Assembly: GCA_003952965.2 (NCBI GenBank)
Contig: CM025849.1
Location: 6,979,947-7,043,946 of the forward strand
Direction: 5' to 3'
Source of the DNA: Morella rubra
Taxonomy: Eukaryota > Streptophyta > Magnoliopsida > Fagales > Myricaceae
Length of the DNA: 64,000 nt
Positions within the stretch are counted from its first letter, which is position 1; each line of letters starts with the position of its first letter. The position numbers were made by a program, and so were the translations under genes. The notes beneath the pieces are model-generated. The model worked only from the letters and a program-made list of their open reading frames with translations, made no database searches and was not told where the DNA came from. Below, piece after piece: positions 36,219 to 46,778 of the stretch.

Positions 36219-39200
36219 ATGACTCTGATGAATCAAGACGGGAAGAAGAAGGTTTTAGTTCTTGATCTTAATCTCCTCTGAATATTTAGCTATTTTGGAG
36301 ATCCTGTTGGTTCTAAGTTTCTTCACCATGATGGGTTCAAGGAAAATGAATGATGAATGGGTAGGCACCATTTACTAGTTTTACGGTAATACGTTGTTAC
36401 ATAAAGTCGTAATCTTAGTCATTCATTCCTCTCTCTGTGATTTCAGTCTTTCATCCGCCATATTTTTGCTAGAAGGGAGAGAAATGGAAGGGAAATGGAT
36501 AAAGGCACATTTGATTTCCCCGGTGAGTGCTGTGACATTCCTGCTTCAACCATATCTCTGTTTAAGAGAGCAAACAGAAAGAAGACATTCTTTTTTTTTT
36601 TTTTTTTTTCTGTCTCTTCGTAGATGTGAAACGTATCTCTTTTAGATACAGAAAACTCAAACAGATGGTTTTCTTTTTTGTGATACGCGAAATATGCCTG
36701 TTGCTTTATCTGGGAAGTGAGTATATTGCTTTTTCCCTTTGGGTGGAATATTCTTTACTTCTATTTCTTTCTTTCGCGGTTTGTTTTTGAAAATTAATCG
36801 GAATTTAAGAGATGTTGGAAACTGACAAAGCTTAACTGATAAGGGAACCGAAACGACAGAAACAGGGGAAGCATCGTGCCAATTTGCTCAAAAATTGAGA
36901 ATATATTCACGTTTGTAATTTAAGCTAGTATAAGAAAGGAAGAAAGAATCTTCTCTTTCTGTCAGTTTTGTTCGAAATGCTCCTTATATAGTGTATTTTT
37001 TTCAGGAAAAATAAAATCAGAGTCCGAGGAGGGCATAGATTTCTCAGGTACACAGTCAGACTTGAAGAAAAAGTTTCTCTGGCTTAAATTGCTTTGGTAT
37101 CCGAAATACCAAATTAATCCTGATCATTGAGTTTCATTTTACCGTTTTGCTTCCGTTTCCGGCCACAGAAAGCCAGTCTGGTCCAATGCCTAGAAGCCTA
37201 TTCCCCACCAGCATAGGGTGTCCAATGCCTCTTGATCAAGATGTTCAGACCTTCAGGTACTCCCAACATGATCTTTTTCTTGACTTTTCCAAGTGTTTAG
37301 TTCTATCCCATGGCTTACCGTATAATGTATTTTATTTCATTTTCTTGTCTGTGTTTTTAGAATCTTTCTAGCAACATGGAATGTAGGTGGGAAATCTCCA
37401 CATAGTACCCTAAATCTGGATGATATTCTTCACTCAGATCAATCAGATATCTACGTGTTGGGGTATGCTCTCTCCCTCCTTTTCTTCTTCCCTCATGCGT
37501 TCTGTCTACTTTCTGTTATTGTTTCCAACCAAAGTACTAAATCCTGTGTGTATATTTTCTAATATCTATTTAATTTTTCCCCTGACATATTCCAACTTAT
37601 TTACAGTTTTACAGCCCCCCCCCCCCCCCCCCCCAAAAAAAAAAAAAAAGAGAGGAGGAAAAAAAAGGCTGAATTCCGTTGATAATTGGACACCTTTGAG
37701 GGTGTCTTACTTGGAGACTTTAGAAGAACTTCCCTGTAATATGCTTGACAATGTCTTAGGTTTGTTTTCATTTTAGTGTGCCTGAAACCAAAAAAGAAGA
37801 CGGCAGTTTTACTACCACCTCAGCAGACTTGGTAGTTGTTAGAGATATCTTGTATACATTCGTAATTAGAATTCTTTCTCGGTTAGTTATGTCCATGGTA
37901 CACCACTGTTCTGTCTTGCATATGATTGTTTTTTGATTAGCAGTTTTCAGATTGCTCTGTCCTGTTATGTAATGGGTTTTTTAATGATCAGTTTCCAGGA
38001 AATTGTCCCTCTAAATGCTGGAAATGTTCTGGTCCTAGAGGATAATGAGCCTGCAGCAAAATGGCTAGCTCTAATCAATCAGTCCCTAAATAAATCAACT
38101 GACTTGGCACCAAGAGGACTAAAACCTGGAGGCCCCTCAGGTGGGTCGTTGTTCTTCTCAAAGCAATCCCTTAAAAAGATCAGTAGGACTTACAGGACAG
38201 AGAGCGGAAGGAGGCTGAAGACTTGCAATTGCATTCCTGAATCAGAACGGAAGCATAGTAAAGATTTCTGTTTCCGATGCCCACCGTCAAATATAAGTGA
38301 AGATGACTTCCCTTTAGATGACGACGATGATGTATCTAATAGCTTTGACATTGCCGATATTCCGGTTCCCTCAAGTACTGACCAGATGAAGTACAGTCTT
38401 ATAGCTAGAAAGCAAATGGTGGGGATTTTTGTCACTGTGTGGGTGAGGAAGGAGCTTGTTCAGTACATAGGCCACTTGAGGATCTCCTGCATTAGTCGTG
38501 GGATTATGGGCTGCCTTGGGAACAAGGTTTTGTGAATGTTAATTTAAGAATATAGTGTATTTATTTTTGGACTCGATGTATTGTGTCTTAATGCTGATTC
38601 TATGGTGGCAGGGGTGTATTTCCGTGAGCATGTCATTCCATCGGACAAGCTTTTGCTTTGTCTGCGGTCACTTGGCATCAGGAGAGAAGGAGGGGGACGA
38701 GCTTAGAAGAAATCTGGATGTCATAGAGACACTGAAGAACACTCAGTTTCCAAAGATCTGCAGATTGCCTCACAGTAGGGTGCCAGAAAAAATTCTTGAC
38801 CACGAGTGAGCAACTTTGAAATCATTGATTAAATAGTTTCCTTGTATTCATAAGATAATCGTCCATTGTAGTCTGTTTTTAGTTTCCTCATGTTAATGGC
38901 CACTAATGCTCTTATTACCGCTTTCAAAAATGTATTCAGTCGGGTCATATGGTTAGGAGACTTGAATTACCGAATAGCTTTGAGTTACTCAGAGACACGA
39001 AAGCTGCTCCAAGAGAATGCTTGGGATACACTTCTTGACAAAGATCAGGTAGTTAAATTTACCATTAATACAACGATAATTGAGTTTTTCTGGAGCATCT
39101 TTACCTGCATTGTAGGGCCCTTCGAGCTAGGAACTATCGGCTATAGCCGATTTCTAAAAGCACCACTATATGTTAGCAACCAATCTTTTTGCAAAATCTG

Positions 39201-40034
39201 AGATCCTGGCATTTCATCAAATGGGAAACTGAATTTTGGAGTTTGACATAGCATCTGAAGGCACTAATCCATCAAGATAGTGGTTGATGATAGCAAAAGG
39301 GGATAACAGAACCCTCTCTTTTTGTTGTATCATTACAAAACTCAATTGAACGTGAGCCATTTCTTGCAACACGGGATGTTCCTGTATTTGAAAATGACAG
39401 TGACGTGAGTTTACATGCTATGAAAATCAAAATAGGATTTCATTCTATTTCTGATAAAAGAATATAGCAAAACCATTTAGTTTTTCAGTTCAAACACCCT
39501 GATCAAGCTTGGCATTTTTTTCCCTGAGCTTTTGCTGTCTGTGTTGCTGCATTTGCTAATTGCTTTGTGGTGCCCTCATTTAGACCTATTTGCTTTTATA
39601 GCTAAAAATTGAGAGAGAAGCAGGGCGGGTATTCAAGGGATGGAATGAGGGTAAGATCTACTTTGCACCCACATACAAATACTCTTACAACTCAGACTCC
39701 TACGCTGGAGAGACGATAGAATCAAAAAAGAAAAGGAGAACTCCTGCCTGGTATGTATAGATAGTCTATCTTGAGGTAATACCAAACAATTCTGCAGAGA
39801 ATCTGAGCAGTTAGGAATTGCAGGTGTGACAGAATACTATGGCACGGAAATGGGATCAAGCAACTTTCTTATGAAAGGCGTGAGTCCAAGTTTTCTGACC
39901 ACCGGCCTGTCTGCGCAACATTTTTGGTGGATGTTGATGTTGCATCAGGTGGATCAAGGAAGGGATTATCTAGCTCTAACATGAAAGTTGGCATTGAAGA
40001 GCTTTTACCTCCAAATTGTAAATATGTTCATTGA
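36219..40034 (+). CDS. Type I inositol polyphosphate 5-phosphatase (BST1/5PTase5-8-like), ten exons
   Basis: Hydrolyses the 5-phosphate of inositol phosphates and/or phosphoinositides in signalling and membrane traffic. Exons are 36219-36251, 36447-36522, 37006-37047, 37169-37256, 37361-37462, 37992-38526, 38612-38805, 38940-39048, 39602-39750 and 39824-40034, about 512 aa. All junction phases agree. The N-terminus [21 protein letters not shown] assembles from two small exons. The catalytic domain begins [16 protein letters not shown]. Later landmarks are [28 protein letters not shown], the catalytic WLGDLNYRI and TPAWCDRILW motifs, and SDHRPV, all intact. The charged insert with [10 protein letters not shown] is typical of the plant subfamily. 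The 3' end is uncertain: the frame stops at 40034, but a donor GTAAAT near 40019 could join an exon after about 40303, ending RLKRY. The exact paralogue is not assigned. Confidence 0.94.
37614..37649. repeat. Adjoining poly-C and poly-A homopolymers
   Basis: A run of about 18 C is followed at once by about 15 A inside intron 5 of the 5-phosphatase gene. Such a junction is prone to polymerase and sequencing slippage, so its length should not be trusted. Confidence 0.9.
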
Positions 40035-41459
40035 CTAATGAGTAAGTTCATGCACAAATTTTGATTGCGATTTCAGTTTTGGTAAGCAGTGAGTTTAAGT
40101 ACTCGGCACCACCATACAGAGCAAAAGCCTGCAGAGGCCCTATTGGTAAAGAAATAACAGTGTCTTTGGTTTGGTCGTATCTTTCAGGGGCTCTATTATA
40201 AACAATAGAGCCCATGTTGAGACCATAAATTCGTAGCATGGTTTAGTAAGTTTTATTTATCTTAATGTAAAGGAAATCGCTTGATTTGTTCCTGTATCAT
40301 CAGGTACTGATGCAATTAACACAGTCGTAGTTGCAAGGCTGAAGAGATACTGATTTTGTCAATCATTAGAGATTAAGTAGCTGACGAGCACACGAGTTTG
40401 GCGCAGCAGCATTTGTACGTCCGGCGACCTGTATAGAGCATTTTGCAGCCGTGCATGTGTAAATAACCTCCAATGAGCAACACATATCTTCAGAAACGTC
40501 ATCCAACATTATTTTGGAAGCATCTAAGAAAATGTCCTGGTTATTGTACCTGGGTGCTTGTGATCGTGAATTCTGACCCTTAAAGAGGCAATGGTAGATG
40601 ATTCTTGCATAGTAGATTGTACTGCACGCCTTGTTATATTTGTTCTCTTTAAGTTCAGTTATTTCTTGGTGTCAGCCATGCAAGAAAAGCTTCAAGGGGA
40701 TCTTACACCATTTGCATAGAAACGTAATTAAGAAAAGGGTGCACAGATGCTGCTTGTAAGGCTCAAATGCTCGTCCTCACTTGGCTATGAGTTTAGGCGT
40801 TCACAATTCACATGTATTGAATCAACCCAAAATATAGATGACAAAGACGACTGTCAGAAAGTTCAAAGAAACTGCGATCCTGATCTGAAGACTGAAGCCT
40901 AGTTAAACTTAACCTAGCTTGTAAAAGCAGAGCATTGAGTTCCAAACTTCTGTGTTATCTGCAAATTGCACTAGGGAATTAGTATTTCTTTTTGTTCTCT
41001 GTCAAACAATTAGCTGTACCTACGTCATTCACCAGATCTTAGTATTTCTCTCTAATGGTAGTAACTAGTAAATTAGTTAGTTGCTTAGAAAAAAGAAAGG
41101 AAAAAAAAGGGTAGAATCCAAACTAGCCAACCAACCCTTTCTGATGTTTGTAATCTGGGCACCATTGTGTACTAGGACGAATTTGTATGAACCGTGTATA
41201 CCCAATTTGGCGAGGACAAATATTGTTTAAGGTAATACCATTATAGGCTCTGAAAGTAGACATCTTTACAGTTTTTCCATTGGAGTTCATGATCTGTTAT
41301 GCACTTGCAATTGGGACGCTGGTTGGATTTCTTTACGCATGCAATAGCATATTGGTAATGATCGTGACACCGTACGTACGTGCAACGCATGATATATATA
41401 TATATATAATATGTTCAAGGAATATCTCAGTAGTACTATATAATATCTTTCTATATAAG

Positions 41460-41892
41460 CAGGGCCGGCTCAAACCAAATGGACGCCTAAGGCGCGGTAT
41501 AAATTATTAAGCCTTTTATATAAATATTTAATTATCTGAAAAAAATTATTAAATGTAATATAAATATTCGAAGGCCACATTAATTGTTTTTTATGTAGCC
41601 CTCATATGACATCAAGGCCCCATGACTCGCAAAGTTAAGAAATTTATAGGATATTTTTTCTCTTTAAGTAAAGTTCAGAAATATTTAAAAAATAATTAAG
41701 AGACTTAGGAGAAACATGATAAAAATATGAAAAGATAGCATCTTGCCATTTTTTTTCCGTAGTTCAGTTGTCTTTTTAGTCTTGGGTCATCTACAACACA
41801 AAAAAAAAAAAATAATACTATTTTATAGGGCTTGCTCAAGGTGAGGCCTTAGGCCACTGCCTAAGTTGCCTTATCCTCTTGAGCCGGCTTTG
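41460..41892. mobile_element. Non-autonomous DNA element with CAGGGCCGGCTCA ends
   Basis: The left end CAGGGCCGGCTCAA and the right end read inverted (CAAAGCCGGCTCAAG) are terminal inverted repeats. The inner GCCTAAGG near the left end and CCTTAGGCC near the right also mirror each other. AT-rich interior, no coding capacity. Such ends are common in plant hAT-type non-autonomous elements. A target-site duplication is not clear (TTTCTAT occurs on both sides, offset). Confidence 0.65.
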
Positions 41893-41944
41893 TTTCTATG
41901 TGCACTAACGAGTAGTCTTAGATTCGTTCGCTTTTATTTGTATG

Positions 41945-42372
41945 AGTTAAATAAATTACTTTTCACTTACAAACTAACTATAAATTTTGTAATTTGCACC
42001 TTAAACTATTACTGTTGAGACATTGCACCCTTTAACTACTAATTTTATACACTTTGGAGAAACTGTCAAATTTTTTAAACACTTTGCACCTTCCCATTAC
42101 CAATTATGTTAGACACTTTGTACCTTCCAACTGTTAATTATATTAGACACTTTGCACTCTCTGCCCGACAATAATATCCTTGAGAATTTAATAAATTGAT
42201 AATAATATCTTTGCAAAATGGGTTAAGAGCATTATGATAATTTTAGTTTAAAAATTTGAAAAAGTGCAAAATGTCTAAGATTTTGATAGTTAGATGGTAC
42301 AATATCTCAAAGTTTAAGGTGCAAAGTGAAAAATCTATGTTAATTCGTGGGTAAAAGATATATTTTCCCCTA
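41945..42372. mobile_element. MITE-like inverted repeat with TTTGCACCTTAAACT arms
   Basis: The left arm (TTTTCACTTACAAACTAAC...AATTTGCACCTTAAACT) and the right arm read inverted (TTTTTCACTTTGCACCTTAAACT) match. Between them are direct copies of a CACTTTG.ACCTTCC motif spaced about 40-50 bp. No coding capacity. Confidence 0.6.
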
Positions 42373-43499
42373 TTTGTATTCTCTATCTTTCTTCTAAAAT
42401 CTCTCTCTGTAATTACAATGGAAATCTCTCCCTATGAATTAATGCATGATATACCAAAAGTTGTAAGTGGTAGATTTGAATATATAGCTTTTAATTAATT
42501 TTTCCGTTTTTTCCGTCCATATACATGGACATACATATACATATACAACAGATACTTTATAATAGAAAAAAATTTCATCTGTTAAAAAAAAATAGAATAT
42601 TATATAACCCATAGAACAAAGTTAAGTTCCTTAACCTGGAAGCTGTATTCATGTATAGTCAACTTCATTTGAAAAGAAAATCTAGCTGGTAATTATATCC
42701 ACTCTCTAATATATTAAAGACAAATTTTGTACACGCGAGGACCAAGTGTATATAGGTAGAAAATCTCCCTCTATGTCATATGGCATAATCTCAATAGTTA
42801 AATATTTAAATTGAGGGTAAATTGTAAAAATAAGTGATAATAGTTAAATATAAATATGCTTCATGCTTTGGTTCTGGAAAGGTCTATTAATCGACATATG
42901 CCAACAGTGCCTCTTGAATTCCATTTAGGGATCTACATCTTTGAATTTAATGGATTTTTTTTCAAAAAAAAAAAAAAAAAAAATCCCCAGTAGCCAAGAC
43001 CTCTTCAGTACTCTCGCATTATTCCGGTACGTACAGCTAATGATCACAGGGTCCCAAAACAAACTAAAGTATTATCACAGTTACAAACCCTCCAGCCATG
43101 ACAGCTTAAATCAAATATCCTTAACAAAAGAACGTGGAGCTTGCAACCTTCTCGTTCAGCCTGGGCAATTCCGGCACTGGCTGATCACCGACAGCTCCAT
43201 CGAACTCGATACACTTTGCCATCTGGGCATGGCCGCCAGGGGGGCATAACGTATAGGAGCAACTGCAGTAGTCGAAGTCCACAAAATGGGACAGAAGACA
43301 TCACTAAGATAGACAACAGTAGTGCTATATATACTTGCACATACGATAATGTACAACACCGGCCTTCAACCAGGGTAAGTTCAGGACTAACTGAGATCCG
43401 ACAGGACAGAAGCATACTGTTGGCATCATATTTGCTGTTTCTCAGAGTCTGTAGGGATTGGCCAAAAGTCAAATTTGGAACCTAATAAACTTTAGTACG

Positions 43500-44360
43500 T
43501 GGTAGAGATAATATCATATCAAAATTTGATATGATATTATGGTTATATATATCAAAATTTGCATAGATTTATAATACAAACACAGCCATATAGGGCTTTT
43601 ATAGTGGAGGTAGGTCTTCTAGATCGAATCTTTTAAATCTCTATCTCTCTTTACTTTTTCCTCTCTCCATTATGTTTATGCACGGTTTATCAAATTCTAT
43701 CATGGTATTAGAGCCTGTGATCCTGCAGCCATAAGTTGGGTCTAGCGGCTCCAAGCTTCCGCATCTTGCACTTTCAATGAGCATTCCAGCGAGTCTCTAT
43801 ATCTTCTCAGATCTAACACATTAATTTCAGATTCTTCATTTGTCCCACAGATTTCTATTGTTCTAGGTGAGAGTAAAAAAAAAAGAAAAAGAAAACAGAG
43901 AGAGAGAAAAAAAAAAAGGAAAAAAAAAGGAAGTTATTTTTTGTCGATCATTATTCATTGCCTTTATTGACTATATTTGGTCGTTTGTCTATTGTTATTA
44001 AAGACACGACTTGGTTCGTTGGCTATGTTATTTTGCCCAGTCCATTTCTCAATGATCATGTGCCTATTATTATTCAAGGCCAGATCACTCACAATTTCGT
44101 TTTTCAAACACAAGATTTAAAAATTCTCCATCTTGTGTTTGAGGGGAGATGTTAGAGATAATATCATATCAAAATTTGATATGACATTATAGTTATGATG
44201 ATATCAATTCGTTATCAAGATTCAAATATTCAAATTTTAAATATAAGAATATTTCCTATCATGCTTTGTATCCCGTCTCTAAAAATTGAGACTTCATCTT
44301 TGTAATCTGAATGGATTTATAATACAAACACAGCCATAGAGGGTTTATCAAATTCTATCA
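43500..44360 (+). mobile_element. Terminal-repeat retrotransposon in miniature (TRIM), 861 bp
   Basis: LTRs at 43500-43702 and 44150-44360 start TG and end CA. They share TAGAGATAATATCATATCAA, TTTATAATACAAACACAGCC and GTTTATCAAATTCTATCA. A primer-binding-site-like TGGTATTAGAGCC (43703-43715, complementary to the 3' end of initiator tRNA-Met with one change) follows the left LTR, and a purine-rich tract GAGGGGAGA precedes the right LTR. The 5-bp target duplication GTACG (43495-43499 and 44361-44365) is exact. The interior (447 bp) encodes no retrotransposon protein. The two LTRs carry different internal deletions. Confidence 0.92.
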
Positions 44361-44404
44361 GTACGTACTTAGTTAAAAAAAATACCAAATGCTTCGAGGG
44401 CAGA

Positions 44405-45287
44405 CAGTGGCGGAACCAGGATTAAAATCTATGGGTGTTGAACTTTAAAGGCGAAATGACAAGAAATTTTTTTCTTTCGTAATGCAAAAATTGTCTTAGA
44501 GTTACAAAGTTGAAAATTAAGAACTAAAAGTATTAAAAATATTAGAATACATGTATCGTACTATGTACTACAATTGAAAAGTTGACAATTGAATCCTACG
44601 ATTTTGCATCATACTCTGGTGGAAAATCATATATCAGTTGTTTTTTAACAGCACCAATTTTTTCAACTTTCCTTCTTTTCTCGAGTCCATCAGTGTAGAC
44701 AAGCTTCCTTTTTTACTTGCGTATTTTGCTTAGCAGCATTGATCAAGAAGAAATTGCTTTCCCCAAGTCCCTCAATAACAAATATCTTGATAGTTCATGG
44801 GGGAATTTCAGAAATTAAAATACCAATTGAGAGGTGCACTGTGCACAATTATGTCTAACTAGTTGATCACCAAATCTATGTCCAAAGATGAGCTAGCACA
44901 TGCAATATGAAAAAAAAAAAAAAACACCAACTCACCAAGAAAACTTCAAAAATTCACAGCAAAATAATATATTAGTAGAAAAATTGAAATTACAGACCCA
45001 TCAACCAATAACCCAATAAAAATTACAGAAAAATCCATTTTACATAAAATCTCAAATAAAAAAAAACTCTAGTTGAATTCCCTATTGACATCCCCGCCCA
45101 AAAAAAACTCTAGTTAAAAAAACCCTATTGACATCCCCGCCCAATAGAAAACTCTAATTGGCCTGGTCTGATGGGTATCGGGCCCAGGCCAAGTAATGAT
45201 AAAAAAAATATATATAATAAAAATGTCTTTTGGGCGGACGAATGGGTATCGACCGCCCTGGGTCGATACCCTCTCGTTCCGCCACTG
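44405..45287. mobile_element. Non-autonomous hAT element with exact 8-bp target duplication
   Basis: Terminal inverted repeats CAGTGGCGGAAC and GTTCCGCCACTG bound 883 bp. AGGGCAGA at 44397-44404 and 45288-45295 is a perfect 8-bp target-site duplication. The interior is AT-rich; parts of it (about 44450-44640) resemble the decayed hAT transposase segment at 60.5-60.8 kb, so it is probably a degraded relative with no usable transposase frame. Confidence 0.9.
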
Positions 45288-46778
45288 AGGGCAGAACCTT
45301 ACATCTCTCACAACTCTACTGTGTGTTTGTGGTGGTAGTCTTGTTCTTGTTTTCTAGTTAGCGAGGCCCTTTGAAGATTGGATAATGCCTTGATGGAGAG
45401 AGAGGACGAAGGAAGGAGATACGTATGATATAAGCATTGAAAAAGAAGTAAACTCATCTGCCAGCATGTCACCACCTCCCCTGGTTGTCCCTTCCAATGT
45501 CGTTCCCATCAAAGCAGAATCAGCTAAGGGCAATGATCTATGTGATGCCATTTCCTAAATTCTGTTCAGCGAAAAAAGTAATGCACAGAAATAAACACTA
45601 ATATTCAGGGTAGTTAATTAAAAAGGAAAAATACAGATTTAAACAAACCATTTCAAAGTTGACATGCGTGTTTATTTCAAACAAGAATGATGCTTGCGGC
45701 ACATTGCAGAACAGAGTGCAAAGCTCAGAACGAGAAAATAAACTCGAGGGAAAAAAAAAGGAACGAAGTCATACCATCCAAAAAAAAAAGCCCTGATCAG
45801 AATGCAAAACCAAATGAGAAAAGAAAACCGATTGTTCCATTCTTGGTACGAGGACTAACTTGTAGGGAGGCAAAAGAGAGGTTTGAGAAGATACGGAAAA
45901 AATGAAAGTTGAAAGCCCAAGAAGAACGAAATGCTTATTGTATGGAAAACGTCCTCGAGCCTTCTGCCAGGTCCAATATTACTGACCTGCCACCTAAATT
46001 TTCTGTCCCCACTACTAAATTTTTAGGATATTATATACCAAGTATGATTCTTGATGCAGTCCCGAGATAAAAGAAAAAAATATTGAAAAAATGGAAACTA
46101 AGACATAAACATAATCTAAAGAATAATATGGAATTTATGATTCTTGAGGAATAATGCCAGTAATTCACTCACTGGGTAGATGAATGCCATACCTCATGTA
46201 GTTAATTAGGAAAGGTTGTAATTGATTTCCTTTTAGTTTGAGACCAGGGGTCCAGGTGGGTATTTGTATTTTTCGGATTTGGGAAGCTTTTCGTATTAGC
46301 CGTGCATGGAAGCATACCATACAGGTATGCACTCCCAATACATTCTTTGAATAGAGAATAGAGCTGATTGAACTTGCTTATTGGCGTTCTAATTGAAGTT
46401 GCTTCTGCAATTTTTTGGGGTACAAATGAGAGTGAAAACCTATACAAACTTGCTGTCTATGGGCCTAATTTGGATGAAGTTTGCGGTGAAGGTGATGTCA
46501 TTTGGATGAAGTTTCTCTCAATTGGTTAACATTTGCAGTCTTCAATTGTCTCCCTCAGAACTCTCCAATCAAACTTAATAATGCAGATTATGAGACACAA
46601 CAGAGAAGGTCCATAGTTTGTTTTCTGTAGAGAGAGGCCACATCACAATGGATGTATATGTCATAGCATACAAAGGATGAAACACCCAGTGAGAATTTCA
46701 ATCGATCGACAATATCATATCCAGGTCCCAAAACAAACTAAAAGCCACTAGCAACTACCAGATGTTCTGTTCTGAAAT

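Larger units (their letters stand above)
43127..45960 (-). pseudogene. Argonaute pseudogene, copy B, deleted and interrupted by two transposons
   Basis: Minus-strand remnants of the same AGO gene as copy C. The leader-like segment (about 45560-45960) matches 55080-55470. The first coding exon begins ATGGCATCACATAG at 45551. An ALSNLQRAS piece lies near 45355-45390. LRNSKYDANSMLLSC..VEGR lies at about 43362-43470. The last exon VAPIRYAPLAA...PELPRLNEKVASSTFFC* lies at about 43120-43250. Exons 2-8 and 11-22 are missing. The catalytic His of the PIWI domain reads Pro (CCC), and a 2-nt insertion after LAA shifts frame. Yet the terminal VASSTFFC-stop is intact, unlike in copy C. A TRIM element (43500-44360) and a hAT element (44405-45287) sit inside. 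It is the downstream tandem neighbour of copy C on the same strand. Confidence 0.88.
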
